Shown one piece after another: positions 18,683 to 28,307 of a stretch of DNA of 62,376 nt. The notes beneath the pieces were generated by a model that did not search any database, had not been told where the DNA came from, and saw nothing but the letters and a program-made list of their open reading frames with translations. The position numbers and the translations under genes were made by a program. Each line of letters starts with the position of its first letter. Positions within the stretch are counted from its first letter, which is position 1. Source of the stretch: Pseudomonas amygdali (GTDB lineage Bacteria; Pseudomonadota; Gammaproteobacteria; Pseudomonadales; Pseudomonadaceae); the NCBI RefSeq assembly GCF_002699855.1, contig NZ_LKBW01000068.1, positions 1-62,376 of the forward strand, written 5' to 3'.

Positions 18683-19456
18683 ATGAACACGGCGCAACAT
18701 TTCGAATACAGCGACGATCCACGCTTCTATCTGCAATTGGCTCAACTGGTTTCCAGTACCGGTGCCGGCACATTTTCCGAGCAGATGTTGCACTTGGTGG
18801 GTTCGCTGGTGCCTATTCACGGGCTTGAGCTCAGTGAATGGACACTGGACGTGCGTCAAAGCAGTATCAGTCGCATCAATCTACTCGGCAGCGCCGGCCT
18901 GCAGCACGATCCTCCGAGCACCGAAACAACTGACCATCCTCTGCTATCAAGCATTCTGCACATGCAGGCACCGTTGCTGGTCCAGCTCAAAACCCCGCTT
19001 GACGCGCAACGCCCACAGCAAAACACTCACCAGTGCAATCTCGTTTCCAGCAGCGGTGACCGTCGACGGATCATCTGCGTTTATAGGTTGACTTCCCTGC
19101 GCGCGTTTTCCCTGACCGAGCTTTCATTGCTCAAGAGTCTCTCCGACACCCTGTTGCCGCTGGTCGAGCATCATGCACAAATCCTTGCCCAGGCAGGCCA
19201 TCGCAAGCCCAGTATCGAGCCGGAGCCCGGTTCTCTGGATCAGGCATTCAGTGGCAGGCTGGCACAGGATTCGGTCACGCTGTCCGCACGCGAGCAGGAG
19301 GTGTGTCTGGGTTTGCTGACCGGCGGCACTGTGGCCGAAATGGCGCAGCGCCTGAAGGTGAAGAACAGCTCGGTGGAAACCTACCTCAAGCGCGCCACCG
19401 CCAAACTCGGCGTCAGCGGCCGGCATGGCCTGGCACGCTGGATGGCAGGCGGCTGA
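18683..19456 (+). CDS. LuxR-type transcriptional regulator (SalA/SyrF-like)
   Basis: This 257-aa regulator has a C-terminal LuxR HTH: LSAREQEVCLGLLTGGTVAEMAQ...NSSVETYLKRATAKLGVSGRHGLARW. The N-terminal part does not look like an acyl-homoserine-lactone-binding domain, as in the SalA/SyrF/SyrG group controlling lipopeptide genes in P. syringae. The ATG at 18683 has AGGAAAG upstream; earlier in-frame starts lack this. It diverges from the NRPS, with a syr-syp-like box between. Since the NRPS is broken, its remaining target, if any, is elsewhere. It is convergent with the PQQ dehydrogenase gene. Confidence 0.8.
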   Translation: MNTAQHFEYSDDPRFYLQLAQLVSSTGAGTFSEQMLHLVGSLVPIHGLELSEWTLDVRQSSISRINLLGSAGLQHDPPSTETTDHPLLSSILHMQAPLLVQLKTPLDAQRPQQNTHQCNLVSSSGDRRRIICVYRLTSLRAFSLTELSLLKSLSDTLLPLVEHHAQILAQAGHRKPSIEPEPGSLDQAFSGRLAQDSVTLSAREQEVCLGLLTGGTVAEMAQRLKVKNSSVETYLKRATAKLGVSGRHGLARWMAGG

Positions 19457-19495
19457 TACTGCCTGACGCAATGCGCAGGCATCATACGGATGCTG

Positions 19496-19518
19496 AAAAG
19501 GGCCTTTCCGGCCCTTTC
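19496..19518. terminator. Bidirectional terminator between luxR-type gene and PQQ dehydrogenase
   Basis: AAAGGGCC, loop TTTCC, GGCCCTTT forms a perfect 8-bp stem. On the minus strand it is followed by TTTT. It sits in the 80-bp gap between two convergent stops, the expected place. Confidence 0.65.
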
Positions 19519-19536
19519 CCCTGCCCTGACCCGATC

Positions 19537-21912
19537 TCAATCAAGCCGGAACGCAATCACACTGTCACCCAGTGTCGTACCAAGCGATCCGTGGCCGCCA
19601 GCCGCGATGATCACGTACTGTTTGCCATCACTGCCGGTATAGGTCGAAGGCGTCGCTTGCCCTCCAGCCGGCAATTCATGCTCCCAGAGCACGTCTCCGT
19701 TATTCACATCGTAAGCGCGAAAGAAGTTATCCGCTGTCGCCCCATGGAATACCAGACCACCTGCGGTAACCAGCGGACCACCATGGGCTACCATGCCCAT
19801 CGGAAAGCCGACTGGAAAACGCTCCTGCATGAAGCTGGTCTTGAGGTTTTTGGCGATGCCGACCCGGCGTATCCATTCGGTTTTGCCGGTGTCCAGGTCA
19901 ACCCCTGCCAGGGTTCCCCATGGTGGCGCGGTGCAGGGAATGCCAAGGCTGGAGGCGAACCTTGAGATGCGAATGGCGTAGTCACCGTTGAAGTTTTCGT
20001 TCCAGTACGGCTTGCCTTCCTGAGTGAACAAACGCTTTTGCGCGTCCTGATCGGGTCGCTTGATCAGGTTGTAGATATAAGCAAGGCGTACCGGTGCTGC
20101 AATAAGCAATTGGCGGTCAGGATCAACCGCCACTGAGCCCCAGTTGAACACACCGATGTTGCCGGGATAGATCAGCGAGCCCGCCTCTGTCGCAGGTGTC
20201 CAGGGATTGCCGTCATAACGAAGTGAGTTGTAGGTAATCCGACAGGCCATCTGATCGAAAGGCGTAATGCCCCACATGGACTTCTCGGTCAACGCCGGGG
20301 GAATGAAGTTAAGCCTCGAGACCGGCTGGGTCGCCGCAAAACGCTCGCCCGCAACCGCGCCTTCGGTGCGAACACTGACCTGGTCAACAGGCACTATCGG
20401 CTCGCCGGTCAGGCGGTTGAGCACGAAGATATTCCCGACTTTGGTCGGCAACAGCAATGCAGGCTGCCTGTTGCCGTCTTTTCCCACAGCAAGCAGCGAC
20501 GGCTGTGAAGGGTTGTCGCGATCCCACAGGTCATTGTTCGACGACTGAAACTTCCAGCGCAGCGCACCTGTTTTCAAGTCCAGCGCCACCAGCGCATCGC
20601 GAAACTTCTCGGAGTTGCTGTCGGGGTCACGCCGGGTGCCGGTTTCGTCGGGCGAGGCATTGCCGAAGGGAACGTACACAAGACCGTTTTCAACATCAGC
20701 GCTCAGGGTTGCCCAGGCAACAGGTGTGTCCTGCGGATAGTTCTGGTCGGCCGCTATCGGCTGGGTAGTGTCGGGGTTTTGCGGGTCGAAGTTCCACACC
20801 AGCTGGCCAGTCATGACGTTATAGGCGCGGATGACGCCGGACGGGTTGCCGTCGTCGTAGCCGTTATCCATCACCGAACTGCCAATCACGATCAACTCGC
20901 CTGCAATCAGTGGCGCAGAGGTCTGCATCAGCGCGTGTGGACGAATCTCGCCCATGTTGACGCTCAAGTCGATCACGCCACCGTTGCCGAAATCGCCGCA
21001 CAATTTACCAGTGTCTGCATCAAGCGAGACCAGCCTGGCATCTGCGGTGGCGGTGATGATGCGTTTTGCGCATTGAGCGGGCTGTGGTGCCTGGCCAGTC
21101 GAGCTGGATGCAGCGGAATAATAGCTGACGCCCCGACAGGTCTGATGCTGCTGCAAGTAGGAGCGTTTTTTCTCGGGCGTGTATTTCCAGGCCAGTTCCC
21201 CGGTCTGCGGGTTCAACGCGTGCACTTCGTTATGCGGCGTACATACATACACCCGGTCGTTGATCTTCAGCGGCGTCGCTTCAAAGGTGTACTCGCCCGC
21301 ATCCTTGCCTGCGTCACGCAGGTCGCCGGTGTGGTACTCCCAGGCGACCGACAGCTTGCCGACATTCTTCTGGGTGATCTGATCAAGGCTGGAAAAACGC
21401 TGACCGGCAGTGGTCCCGCCATAAGCCGCCCAGTCCTTGCCTGCCGACTCGGCGCTACGGGTGGGCGTTGCATTACTGATCTGCCCTTGAAGCGGGTACG
21501 GGTCATGAAACATGAGCGCAACCACGATCACCAGCATCACCCCCAGCGTACTGCCGAGAAAGGGATGAAAACGACGGTTATCGAAGCTCGAACCTGCCTG
21601 ATAAAGCGGCAGCACCACCCAGGGCAGCGCCAGCCAGAGGCCGATCAGCGCAAACAGATCACCGCGGGGGATCCATTGCCATTTGTCAAAGCCGACTTCG
21701 TAGATGATCCAGATCAGAATCCCCCACATAAGCAATGCATACAGGGTCAGCGCCGACTTCTTTTTCAGAAAGATCAGGGTTGCCGTGACCAGCAAGACCA
21801 GAGCAATGATCGAGTAGGCAGGAGAACCCCCGGCAGCGACCAGTTGCGCACCCATGAACAGCAGAATAAAACTCAGTATCGCGATCACGATACCTGTCAC
21901 TTTCAGAATCAT
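19537..21912 (-). CDS. gcd: Membrane-bound PQQ-dependent dehydrogenase (glucose/quinate/shikimate family)
   Basis: This 791-aa quinoprotein has about five N-terminal membrane helices (1-130) that anchor it to the inner membrane and pass electrons to ubiquinone, then a periplasmic eight-bladed propeller from WAAYGGTTAGQRFSSLDQI onward. Propeller Trp-docking motifs are seen (GALRWKFQ, GQLVWNFDP, GKTEWIRRV, GDVLWEHEL) and the CRGVSYY region of the PQQ pocket is present. It oxidises glucose to gluconolactone, or quinate/shikimate, in the periplasm. Length equals the family standard (about 790-800). Glucose and quinate subtypes cannot be separated safely by eye, so the symbol is provisional. AAGGACG precedes the ATG. 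Confidence 0.8.
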   Translation of the reverse strand: MILKVTGIVIAILSFILLFMGAQLVAAGGSPAYSIIALVLLVTATLIFLKKKSALTLYALLMWGILIWIIYEVGFDKWQWIPRGDLFALIGLWLALPWVVLPLYQAGSSFDNRRFHPFLGSTLGVMLVIVVALMFHDPYPLQGQISNATPTRSAESAGKDWAAYGGTTAGQRFSSLDQITQKNVGKLSVAWEYHTGDLRDAGKDAGEYTFEATPLKINDRVYVCTPHNEVHALNPQTGELAWKYTPEKKRSYLQQHQTCRGVSYYSAASSSTGQAPQPAQCAKRIITATADARLVSLDADTGKLCGDFGNGGVIDLSVNMGEIRPHALMQTSAPLIAGELIVIGSSVMDNGYDDGNPSGVIRAYNVMTGQLVWNFDPQNPDTTQPIAADQNYPQDTPVAWATLSADVENGLVYVPFGNASPDETGTRRDPDSNSEKFRDALVALDLKTGALRWKFQSSNNDLWDRDNPSQPSLLAVGKDGNRQPALLLPTKVGNIFVLNRLTGEPIVPVDQVSVRTEGAVAGERFAATQPVSRLNFIPPALTEKSMWGITPFDQMACRITYNSLRYDGNPWTPATEAGSLIYPGNIGVFNWGSVAVDPDRQLLIAAPVRLAYIYNLIKRPDQDAQKRLFTQEGKPYWNENFNGDYAIRISRFASSLGIPCTAPPWGTLAGVDLDTGKTEWIRRVGIAKNLKTSFMQERFPVGFPMGMVAHGGPLVTAGGLVFHGATADNFFRAYDVNNGDVLWEHELPAGGQATPSTYTGSDGKQYVIIAAGGHGSLGTTLGDSVIAFRLD

Positions 21913-21984
21913 CGTCCTTGTCCTTTCTTGTTATGACCTTGCGCTGCAAAGCTTTTTCGACGCCACGCCATCCTGCGTGTCGAT

Positions 21985-22965
21985 TCAGTTTTTGCGCGTC
22001 GCGTCATCCAGCGCAAGGATGGTATGGGCGTTAGTGACTGTGGTCGCCAGGGTATTGATCACACCTGAGCGCAATGCACTCAGCGTGGCCGCTGCTTTGG
22101 TGTTTTCGCTGGCGATGGCCACTACATCCGGGATACGAAACAGCTCTTGCACGGTCAGGCCGATAACCCTGCCCTGAATGGCGTTGACTGCCGGCTGGCC
22201 GTGAATATCGATGAAATCATAGCCCATCATGTCGCCCACGGTACCGGACAATCTGGCCTGGGCAATCTCCTGCGGAGAAAACCAGCCCATACGCACCATG
22301 TTGCTGTTTTCGCTCATGTCACCGATGCCAATCAGCGCCATGTCTGCGCGGCGGGCACGGTCCAGTGTGGAGCGCACAGTGTCATTGCTGATCAGAATGC
22401 TGCACAGCTCGGGGTTGGCCACCAGGGCAGGCGCGTACAGGCTTTCACTTTCGCCACCGAAGCGCAGCGCCAGACGGCGGCAGATATGATCGGGGTTCAT
22501 GTATTCGCCAGCCTTGAGCGAACCGCCAATGGCGCAGACAAATGTGCAGTTGCGCGTGACCGGCAAAAACACGTTATCCGCCACTGCGCCGACATTGCGG
22601 CCCATGCCGACGGCAACGATCATTCCATCGCTCAGGGTTTTGTTCAGGTAGTTGGCAACCAGGCTGGCGACCGCCGAACGTTGGGTGTCAGGGTCGCTGT
22701 GGTCGACTGCTATCAGCGCCCTGTCGAGCTGAAAGCGCTCTACCAGCGCCAGCTCCAGCTCGTTGTTCATTGCCGGGTGCTGCAGCACGCGCACTTCGAC
22801 AATACCTTCATCGCGTGCGCGCTTGAGCAGCCGGCTGACTTTTGCGCGCGACAGGTCAAAGCGCTTGGCGATGGCTTCCTGAGTGACGTTCTCAAGGTAA
22901 TAGAGCATCGCGACTTCAGTCATCAGATCGATGTCGCTGGTCATGCGCTCGGTACTGTCACTCAT
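21985..22965 (-). CDS. SorC/DeoR-type sugar-binding transcriptional regulator
   Basis: The 326-aa protein has an N-terminal HTH (EVAMLYYLENVTQEAIAKRFDLSRAKVSRLLKRARDEGIVEVRV) and a large sugar-phosphate-binding domain of the SorC type. EryD-like regulators of polyol operons belong here. The ATG at 22965 is preferred because upstream codons in frame begin only with a TTG; GGAAG lies 10 nt upstream. It sits next to the RpiB-like gene and divergently from the tetritol ABC operon, whose repressor or activator it most likely is. Confidence 0.82.
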   Translation of the reverse strand: MSDSTERMTSDIDLMTEVAMLYYLENVTQEAIAKRFDLSRAKVSRLLKRARDEGIVEVRVLQHPAMNNELELALVERFQLDRALIAVDHSDPDTQRSAVASLVANYLNKTLSDGMIVAVGMGRNVGAVADNVFLPVTRNCTFVCAIGGSLKAGEYMNPDHICRRLALRFGGESESLYAPALVANPELCSILISNDTVRSTLDRARRADMALIGIGDMSENSNMVRMGWFSPQEIAQARLSGTVGDMMGYDFIDIHGQPAVNAIQGRVIGLTVQELFRIPDVVAIASENTKAAATLSALRSGVINTLATTVTNAHTILALDDATRKN

Positions 22966-23032
22966 GTGGACGAGCTTCCGTTTCGACGTCAAAGGCGCAT
23001 TCTCCCTACTCCCGCCCTGTGCCGTCCACTCT

Positions 23033-23494
23033 CTATTGATGCTCGTCGCGCTCTATCGCGTTAATACGCTCGACCTTGGCGCCGGAGCGAGCCGCCTCGA
23101 ACTCCGACTCCAGAAACGATTTGACGATGCTTTTCGCCAGTTCCGCACCGATCACCCGTGCACCGACGGAAAGAATTTGCGCATCGTTGCTCTTGCGTGC
23201 CCGCTCTGCCGAGTAGGTGTCGTGAGCCTGAGCTGCACGAATGCCAAGGACCTTGTTGGCGGAGATGGCCATGCCTATTCCAGTACCACAGACCAGCACG
23301 CCAAGCCGCTGCTGGCCGGCATTGATCGCCGTGGCGACCGCCAGAGCGATGTCCGGATAGAGCACCGGCGCAGTGGAATGAGTGCCGAAGTCAGTCACCG
23401 GATAACCCAGTGACTCGATATGGCGCTTCAACAGTTCCTTGAGTTCATAACCCGCTTCATCACATCCGATAGCCACCGGGAAAGGTGTGTTCAT
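23033..23494 (-). CDS. rpiB: RpiB/LacAB-family sugar-phosphate isomerase
   Basis: This 153-aa protein has the RpiB fold features: AIGCDEAGYELKELLKRHIESLGYPV, DFGTHS, the catalytic-Cys loop VLVCGTGIGMAISANK and the downstream R-x-x-ND-A-x-x-L-x-x-GARVIG segment. RpiB enzymes interconvert aldose and ketose phosphates. Beside threitol/erythritol-type genes it is likely a tetrose-phosphate isomerase (D-erythrulose 4-P to D-erythrose 4-P) rather than the housekeeping ribose-5-P isomerase; this is inferred from context and from described polyol pathways. It lies about 70 bp upstream of the SorC gene on the same strand and diverges from the ABC operon. Confidence 0.82.
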   Translation of the reverse strand: MNTPFPVAIGCDEAGYELKELLKRHIESLGYPVTDFGTHSTAPVLYPDIALAVATAINAGQQRLGVLVCGTGIGMAISANKVLGIRAAQAHDTYSAERARKSNDAQILSVGARVIGAELAKSIVKSFLESEFEAARSGAKVERINAIERDEHQ

Positions 23495-23541
23495 GGCATC
23501 AGGCTCCGCTGTCGAGTTCTTATTGTCTGACCAAATGTTCA

Positions 23542-23558
23542 ATCGGTGAAATTCCGAT
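23542..23558. promoter_or_regulatory. Palindromic operator candidate for the SorC regulator
   Basis: ATCGG (23542) and CCGAT (23554) form an inverted repeat with a 7-base AT-rich spacer, just upstream of the rpiB-like start. A related GATCAG element recurs near 23690, close to the ABC operon start. SorC proteins bind such palindromes between divergent genes. Evidence is symmetry and position only. Confidence 0.3.
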
Positions 23559-23775
23559 CAGTCATTTCTCGGGCATTAACGACGCACTGTCAAGCGGCTT
23601 TTTTGCATGAACACTGGGCAAAAGCTCTCATTTGCGATGAGCGGAGCCAGAAATCGACGCTTTAAAACTTTTATATGAAAGAGATTGACTGATCAGAATT
23701 TCATTTGATACACATATGCTCACTGAGCAACGAATCAGTACACCTAATAAGAATTCACAGCACGAGGACACGCCA

Positions 23776-25273
23776 ATGGCTACGCCATTACTGCTCCAGG
23801 CTGAAAATGTCACCAAGGCTTACGCCGGTATCCCCGCCCTGCGCGATGGGCGTCTGTCATTGCGAGCCGGAAGCGTGCATGCCCTGTGTGGCGGCAATGG
23901 CGCGGGCAAGTCCACCTTCCTGAGTATTCTGATGGGCATCACCCAGCGCGATGCCGGGACCATCCTGCTCAATGGTGAACCGGTTCAGTTCAGCCGTCCT
24001 GGCGACGCCCTCGCAGCCGGAATCGCAATGATCACCCAGGAACTGGAGCCGATCCCCTTCATGACCGTCGCCGAGAACATCTGGCTGGGCCGCGAACCGC
24101 GCAGGGCCGGGTGCATCGTTGACAGCAAGGAATTGAATCGGCGCACCCGCGAGCTGCTGGAAGAGCTGGAGTTCGATGTCGACGCCACCAGCCCCATGCA
24201 CTTGCTGAGTGTGGCGCAGATACAAGCAGATACAACTGGTGGAGATAGCCAAGGCATTCAGTCACGACTGTGAAGTGATGATCATGGACGAGCCCACCTC
24301 GGCGATTGGCGAGCGCGAGGCGCAAACCCTGTTCAAGGCCATCCGCCGACTGGCTGCTCGAGGCGCAGGCATCATCTATGTCTCTCACCGCCTCAGCGAG
24401 CTGGCGCAGATTGCCGACGACTACAGCATCTTTCGCGATGGCGCTTTCGTCGAAAGCGGACGCATGGCTGATATCGACCGGGCACACCTGGTGCGCGGTA
24501 TCGTGGGCCAGGAGTTGCAGCGCATCGACCACAAGGTGAGTCGTGAATGCGCCGCCGAGTGCTGCCTGAATGTCGAAAGCCTGAGCCGCAACGGCGAATT
24601 CGAAGACATCAGCCTGCACGTGCGTCACGGTGAAATTCTCGGCATCTACGGGCTGATGGGGTCGGGTCGCAGCGAGTTTCTCAACTGCCTGTACGGCCTG
24701 ACCACGCCCGATTCGGGCAGTGTCACCCTGCAAGGCAAACCCATGCCGATCGGTCTGCCCAAGGCAACCATCCGCGCAGGCGTTTCACTGGTCACCGAAG
24801 ACCGCAAGGACAGCGGCCTGGTGCTCAGTGGCAGCATTCTTTCCAACATCGCCTTGTCGGCTTATAGACAGCTGTCGAACTGGTCGCTGATCGATGCGCG
24901 CAAAGAGCACAAGCTGGCCGAAGACATGGTCAGGCGCCTGCAGATCAAGACCGCATCACTGGATCTGCCCGTTGCGTCGATGAGCGGCGGCAACCAGCAG
25001 AAAGTGGTTCTCGCCAAATGCCTTTCGACCGAGCCGGTCTGCCTGCTCTGCGACGAGCCGACCCGAGGCATTGACGAGGGCGCCAAACAGGAAATCTATC
25101 ACCTGCTGGATCAGTTCGTACGCGCTGGCGGGGCCGCCATCGTGGTTTCGTCGGAAGCACCGGAACTGTTGCGCCTGAGTGATCGAATCGCTGTGTTCAA
25201 GGGTGGCAGGCTGGTGACTATCAGCAGCGATGCCGATCTTTCCCAGGAAGTCCTGCTGAGTCTTGCCTCATGA
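23776..25273 (+). pseudogene. Sugar ABC transporter ATPase (RbsA/MglA type), frameshifted by a 10-bp tandem duplication
   Basis: The gene encodes a double ATPase for a ribose-type importer. First half: Walker A GGNGAGKST, then HLLSVAQIQ. Second half: LVEIAKAF, MIMDEPTSAIG, a degenerate second P-loop GLMGSGRSE, SGGNQQKVVLAKCL and LLCDEPTRGID. The frame breaks within the first ABC signature region because GCAGATACAA occurs twice in tandem (24216-24225 and 24226-24235). Removing one copy restores a 495-aa protein of normal length. Start at ATG 23776, with GAGG upstream. The stop overlaps the permease start by 4 bp. Unless reverted, the importer lacks an intact ATPase. Confidence 0.88.
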
Positions 25274-26247
25274 ATGCCAAAACCATTGTCGCCCCTGCCA
25301 CCACTGCGCCACGCAGCCGCCTGCGCTTGTCCGTTGATCGCTTTGGCCTGCCGCTGGTGTTCATTCTGCTGTGCCTGGTGATGGCCTTTGCCAGCGAATA
25401 TTTCATGACCTGGCGCAACTGGATGGACATCCTGCGCCAGACCTCGATCAACGGCATTCTCGCGGTCGGCATGACCTACGTCATCCTGACCAAGGGCATC
25501 GACCTTTCCGTCGGCTCTATTCTGGCGTTCGCCGGGTTGTGCAGCGCGCTGGTGGCGACACAGGGTTACGGCCTTCTGGCTGCGGTCAGCGCCGGGATGT
25601 TCGCCGGGGCCATGCTCGGCGTGGTCAACGGCTTCATGGTCGCCAACCTTTCAATCCCGCCGTTTGTGGCCACCCTGGGCATGCTCAGTATCGCCCGTGG
25701 CATGACTTTCATCCTCAATGACGGCAGCCCGGTGACGGACTTGCCCGAAGAGTATCTGGCGCTGGGCATCGGCAGGGTCGGCCCGATTGGTGTGCCCATC
25801 ATCATCTTTGCCGTGGTCGCGCTGATTTTCTGGATGGTCCTGCGCTACACCACTTATGGCCGCTATGTGTACGCCGTCGGGGGCAACGAAAAGAGCGCAC
25901 GCACCTCCGGGATCGGTGTGCGCAAGGTGATGTTTTCGGTGTACGTGGTTTCCGGGCTGCTGGCGGGACTGGCTGGCGTGGTGTTGTCCGCCAGAACTAC
26001 CTCCGCCCTGCCCCAGGCCGGTATGTCTTATGAGCTGGACGCCATCGCCGCGGTGGTCATCGGCGGCACCAGCCTGTCGGGTGGCACCGGCAGCATCGTC
26101 GGCACACTGTTCGGCGCATTGCTGATCGGGGTGATCAACAACGGCCTGAACCTGCTCGGCGTGTCGTCCTATTACCAGCAGGTCGCCAAGGGCCTGATTA
26201 TCGTGTTTGCGGTGTTGATTGACGTGTGGCGCAAGAAAAAACGCTAA
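25270..26247 (+). CDS. Sugar ABC transporter permease (RbsC-like)
   Basis: This 325-aa inner-membrane permease of the ribose/xylose (BPD_transp_2) family has about 8-10 membrane helices and the conserved ILTKGIDLSVGSILAFAGL and AVVIGGTSLSGGTGSIVGTLFGAL segments. It overlaps the ATPase by 4 bp and precedes the binding protein by 43 bp. It forms the channel of an importer for the tetritol or sugar processed by the downstream dehydrogenases. The gene itself is intact. Confidence 0.88.
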   Translation: MNAKTIVAPATTAPRSRLRLSVDRFGLPLVFILLCLVMAFASEYFMTWRNWMDILRQTSINGILAVGMTYVILTKGIDLSVGSILAFAGLCSALVATQGYGLLAAVSAGMFAGAMLGVVNGFMVANLSIPPFVATLGMLSIARGMTFILNDGSPVTDLPEEYLALGIGRVGPIGVPIIIFAVVALIFWMVLRYTTYGRYVYAVGGNEKSARTSGIGVRKVMFSVYVVSGLLAGLAGVVLSARTTSALPQAGMSYELDAIAAVVIGGTSLSGGTGSIVGTLFGALLIGVINNGLNLLGVSSYYQQVAKGLIIVFAVLIDVWRKKKR

Positions 26248-26290
26248 ACCGGCATGAACGACTGACTACAACAATAACGAGGTTCTCATC

Positions 26291-27301
26291 ATGAAATTCG
26301 GTACATCCCTGGCCGCGGTCGCGGCGTTCTCCCTGCTTGCCAGCAGTATCTCCATGGCCGCCGATGGCAAGACCTACAAGATCGGCGCGGCGGTGTATGG
26401 CCTCAAGGGCCAGTTCATGCAGAACTGGGTGCGTGAGCTCAAGGAGCATCCGGCGGTCAAGGACGGCACCGTGAAGATCACCGTGTTCGACGGCAACTAC
26501 GACGCACTGACCCAGAACAACCAGATCGAAACCATGATCACCCAGCACTACGATGCGATCATTTTTGTGCCCATCGACACCAAGGCAGGTGTCGGCACCG
26601 TGGCAAGAGCGATGGAGAATGACATTCCAGTGATCGCTTCCAACACCCGGGTTGCCGGCAACAAAGTGCCCTACGTCGGCAACGACGATGTCGAGGGCGG
26701 TCGCCTCCAGGCGCAGGCCATGGTCGACAAGCTCAAAGGCAAAGGCAACGTGGTGATCATTCAGGGTCCGATTGGCCAGTCAGCCCAGATTGATCGTGAA
26801 AAAGGCGAGCTGGAAGTCCTGAGCAAACACCCGGACATCAAGATCATTGAGAAGAAAACCGCCAACTGGTCACGTGCCGAAGCCCAGACGCTGACCGAAG
26901 ACTGGCTCAACGCGCATCAGAACGGCGGTATCTCCGGGATCATCTCGCAGAACGACGATATGGCTCTCGGGGCCCTGCAAGCGGTGAAGTCCCGCAACCT
27001 GAAGCCTGCGGACGTGCCGATCACCTCCATCGACGGCATGCCTGATGCCATTCAGGCTGCGAAGAAAAATGAAATCACCACCTTCCTGCAAGACGCCCAG
27101 GCGCAATCCCAGGGCGCACTGGATGTCGCCCTGCGCGCCCTGGCCGGGAAAGACTACAAGCCACAGTCGGTGATCTGGCAGCGCTACGCCAAGGACGTCA
27201 AATGGGGTGACGGCACGGACAAAAACTACATCCTGCCTTGGGTACCGGTCACCGACGCCAACGCCGATGCGCTGTATCAACAGGTCAGCGGCGGCAAGTA
27301 A
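26291..27301 (+). CDS. Sugar ABC transporter substrate-binding protein (RbsB-like)
   Basis: This 336-aa periplasmic protein has the signal peptide AAVAAFSLLASSISMAADG and a two-lobe Peripla_BP_4-type sugar-binding fold: YDAIIFVPIDTKAG, VPYVGNDDVEGG, GNVVIIQGPIGQSA, ISGIISQNDDMALGALQA. It delivers the substrate to the adjacent permease. AACGAGG precedes the ATG. In the context of threitol/erythritol-type dehydrogenases its ligand is probably a C4 polyol, which the sequence alone cannot prove. Confidence 0.87.
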   Translation: MKFGTSLAAVAAFSLLASSISMAADGKTYKIGAAVYGLKGQFMQNWVRELKEHPAVKDGTVKITVFDGNYDALTQNNQIETMITQHYDAIIFVPIDTKAGVGTVARAMENDIPVIASNTRVAGNKVPYVGNDDVEGGRLQAQAMVDKLKGKGNVVIIQGPIGQSAQIDREKGELEVLSKHPDIKIIEKKTANWSRAEAQTLTEDWLNAHQNGGISGIISQNDDMALGALQAVKSRNLKPADVPITSIDGMPDAIQAAKKNEITTFLQDAQAQSQGALDVALRALAGKDYKPQSVIWQRYAKDVKWGDGTDKNYILPWVPVTDANADALYQQVSGGK

Positions 27302-27321
27302 CCGGTCTGAGATTCCCGCTT

Positions 27322-27467
27322 CTGCCCGAAGGGCGTGGAAGCGAACCGGGCGACGCCTCGCTTGTTTGCGAAGACAGTGTTTCAAACGACGCATTTTCGG
27401 CGTTCATACCGGCCTCTTCGCGAACAAGCGAGGCGTCGCCCGGTTCGCTCCCACGGCCTTCGGCCAG
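27322..27467. repeat. Long inverted repeat with 53-bp arms (REP/BIME-like)
   Basis: The arm at 27322-27374 and the reverse complement of 27415-27467 agree in 49 of 53 positions. Each arm contains GTGG(A/G)AGCGAACC and a CTTGTT(T/C)GCGAAGA end, recalling the GTGGGAGCGA...TCGCGAA style of Pseudomonas REP sequences. The 40-bp centre can form a further short hairpin. It lies between the binding-protein gene and the SDR gene, where a strong RNA hairpin could protect the upstream message or reduce downstream expression. Confidence 0.8.
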
Positions 27468-27522
27468 AATCAAAAGCTGACGTGTTTGAGTCTTAAAAAA
27501 CAGCGCTAAAGGAGTCATTTTC

Positions 27523-28278
27523 ATGTCTGAATTCTGGAACAAGGCCTTCGATCTCAATGGCCGTTGCGCGGTCATCACCGGCGGGGCCGCAGGGATTGGT
27601 CTTGCCTGTGCCCGCCTGCTGGTCGAGCGAGGCGCTCGGGTGGCACTTCTGGACCGCGACCTTACAGTGGTCGACGTGGCTGCCAGCCTTGGCAGCGGGA
27701 ACATCGGCATCACGGTCGATCTGCGCAGGATCGATCAGGTCAACAGCACCATCGACACCGTCTTTGAGCACTTCAAGCGCATCGACTATCTGGTCAACAG
27801 CGCTGGTGTTGCCGTGCTGGACAAGGCTGTCGATGTCAGCGAAGAGGCTTGGGACACCACTCTGGATATCAATCTGAAGGCCAGTTTCTTCGTGGCGCAG
27901 GCCTGCGCCCGGCACATGCTCACCCAAGGCAGTGGGCGCATCGTCAACCTCGCTTCGCAGGCTGCCGTAATCGGCCTGGACCGGCATGTCGCCTACTGCG
28001 CAAGCAAGGCTGCCGTGGTCGGCATGACCAAAGTACTGGCCATGGAGTGGGCACCGCACATCAACGTCAACGCCATCTCACCCACCATCGTCGAAACCGC
28101 GCTGGGCAAAAAAGCCTGGGCGGGCGAAGTCGGAGAGCGGGCCAAATCGCAGATCCCGGCAGGCCGCTTCGCTCAGCCGGAGGAAATAGCCGGGCTGGCC
28201 CTGTACCTGCTCAGCGATGCCGCCAGCATGATCACCGGCGAAAACGTGGTGATCGACGGCGGCTACAGCATCCAGTAA
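27523..28278 (+). CDS. Short-chain dehydrogenase, D-threitol dehydrogenase-like
   Basis: This 251-aa classical SDR has the NAD-binding motif TGGAAGIGLACARLL, NSAGV, catalytic Ser in IVNLASQAAV, and YCASK with the catalytic Tyr and Lys, ending in the usual ENVVIDGGYSIQ. It oxidises an alcohol to a ketone with NAD. The combination with a zinc tetritol dehydrogenase, DhaK/DhaL-like kinase and RpiB-like isomerase matches the D-threitol/L-threitol/erythritol pathways described in Mycobacterium smegmatis, where such an SDR makes D-erythrulose. Specific substrate is inferred from context. AAAGGAG precedes the ATG. Confidence 0.8.
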   Translation: MSEFWNKAFDLNGRCAVITGGAAGIGLACARLLVERGARVALLDRDLTVVDVAASLGSGNIGITVDLRRIDQVNSTIDTVFEHFKRIDYLVNSAGVAVLDKAVDVSEEAWDTTLDINLKASFFVAQACARHMLTQGSGRIVNLASQAAVIGLDRHVAYCASKAAVVGMTKVLAMEWAPHINVNAISPTIVETALGKKAWAGEVGERAKSQIPAGRFAQPEEIAGLALYLLSDAASMITGENVVIDGGYSIQ

Positions 28279-28307
28279 TTCACTTTTCTGTTGCGAGGTT
28301 TATCGTC

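Noticed and set aside
20779..21936. Plus-strand open frame of 385 codons opposite the PQQ dehydrogenase
   Set aside because: Composition is Gln/Arg/His-rich without any motif; it mirrors the dehydrogenase coding frame.
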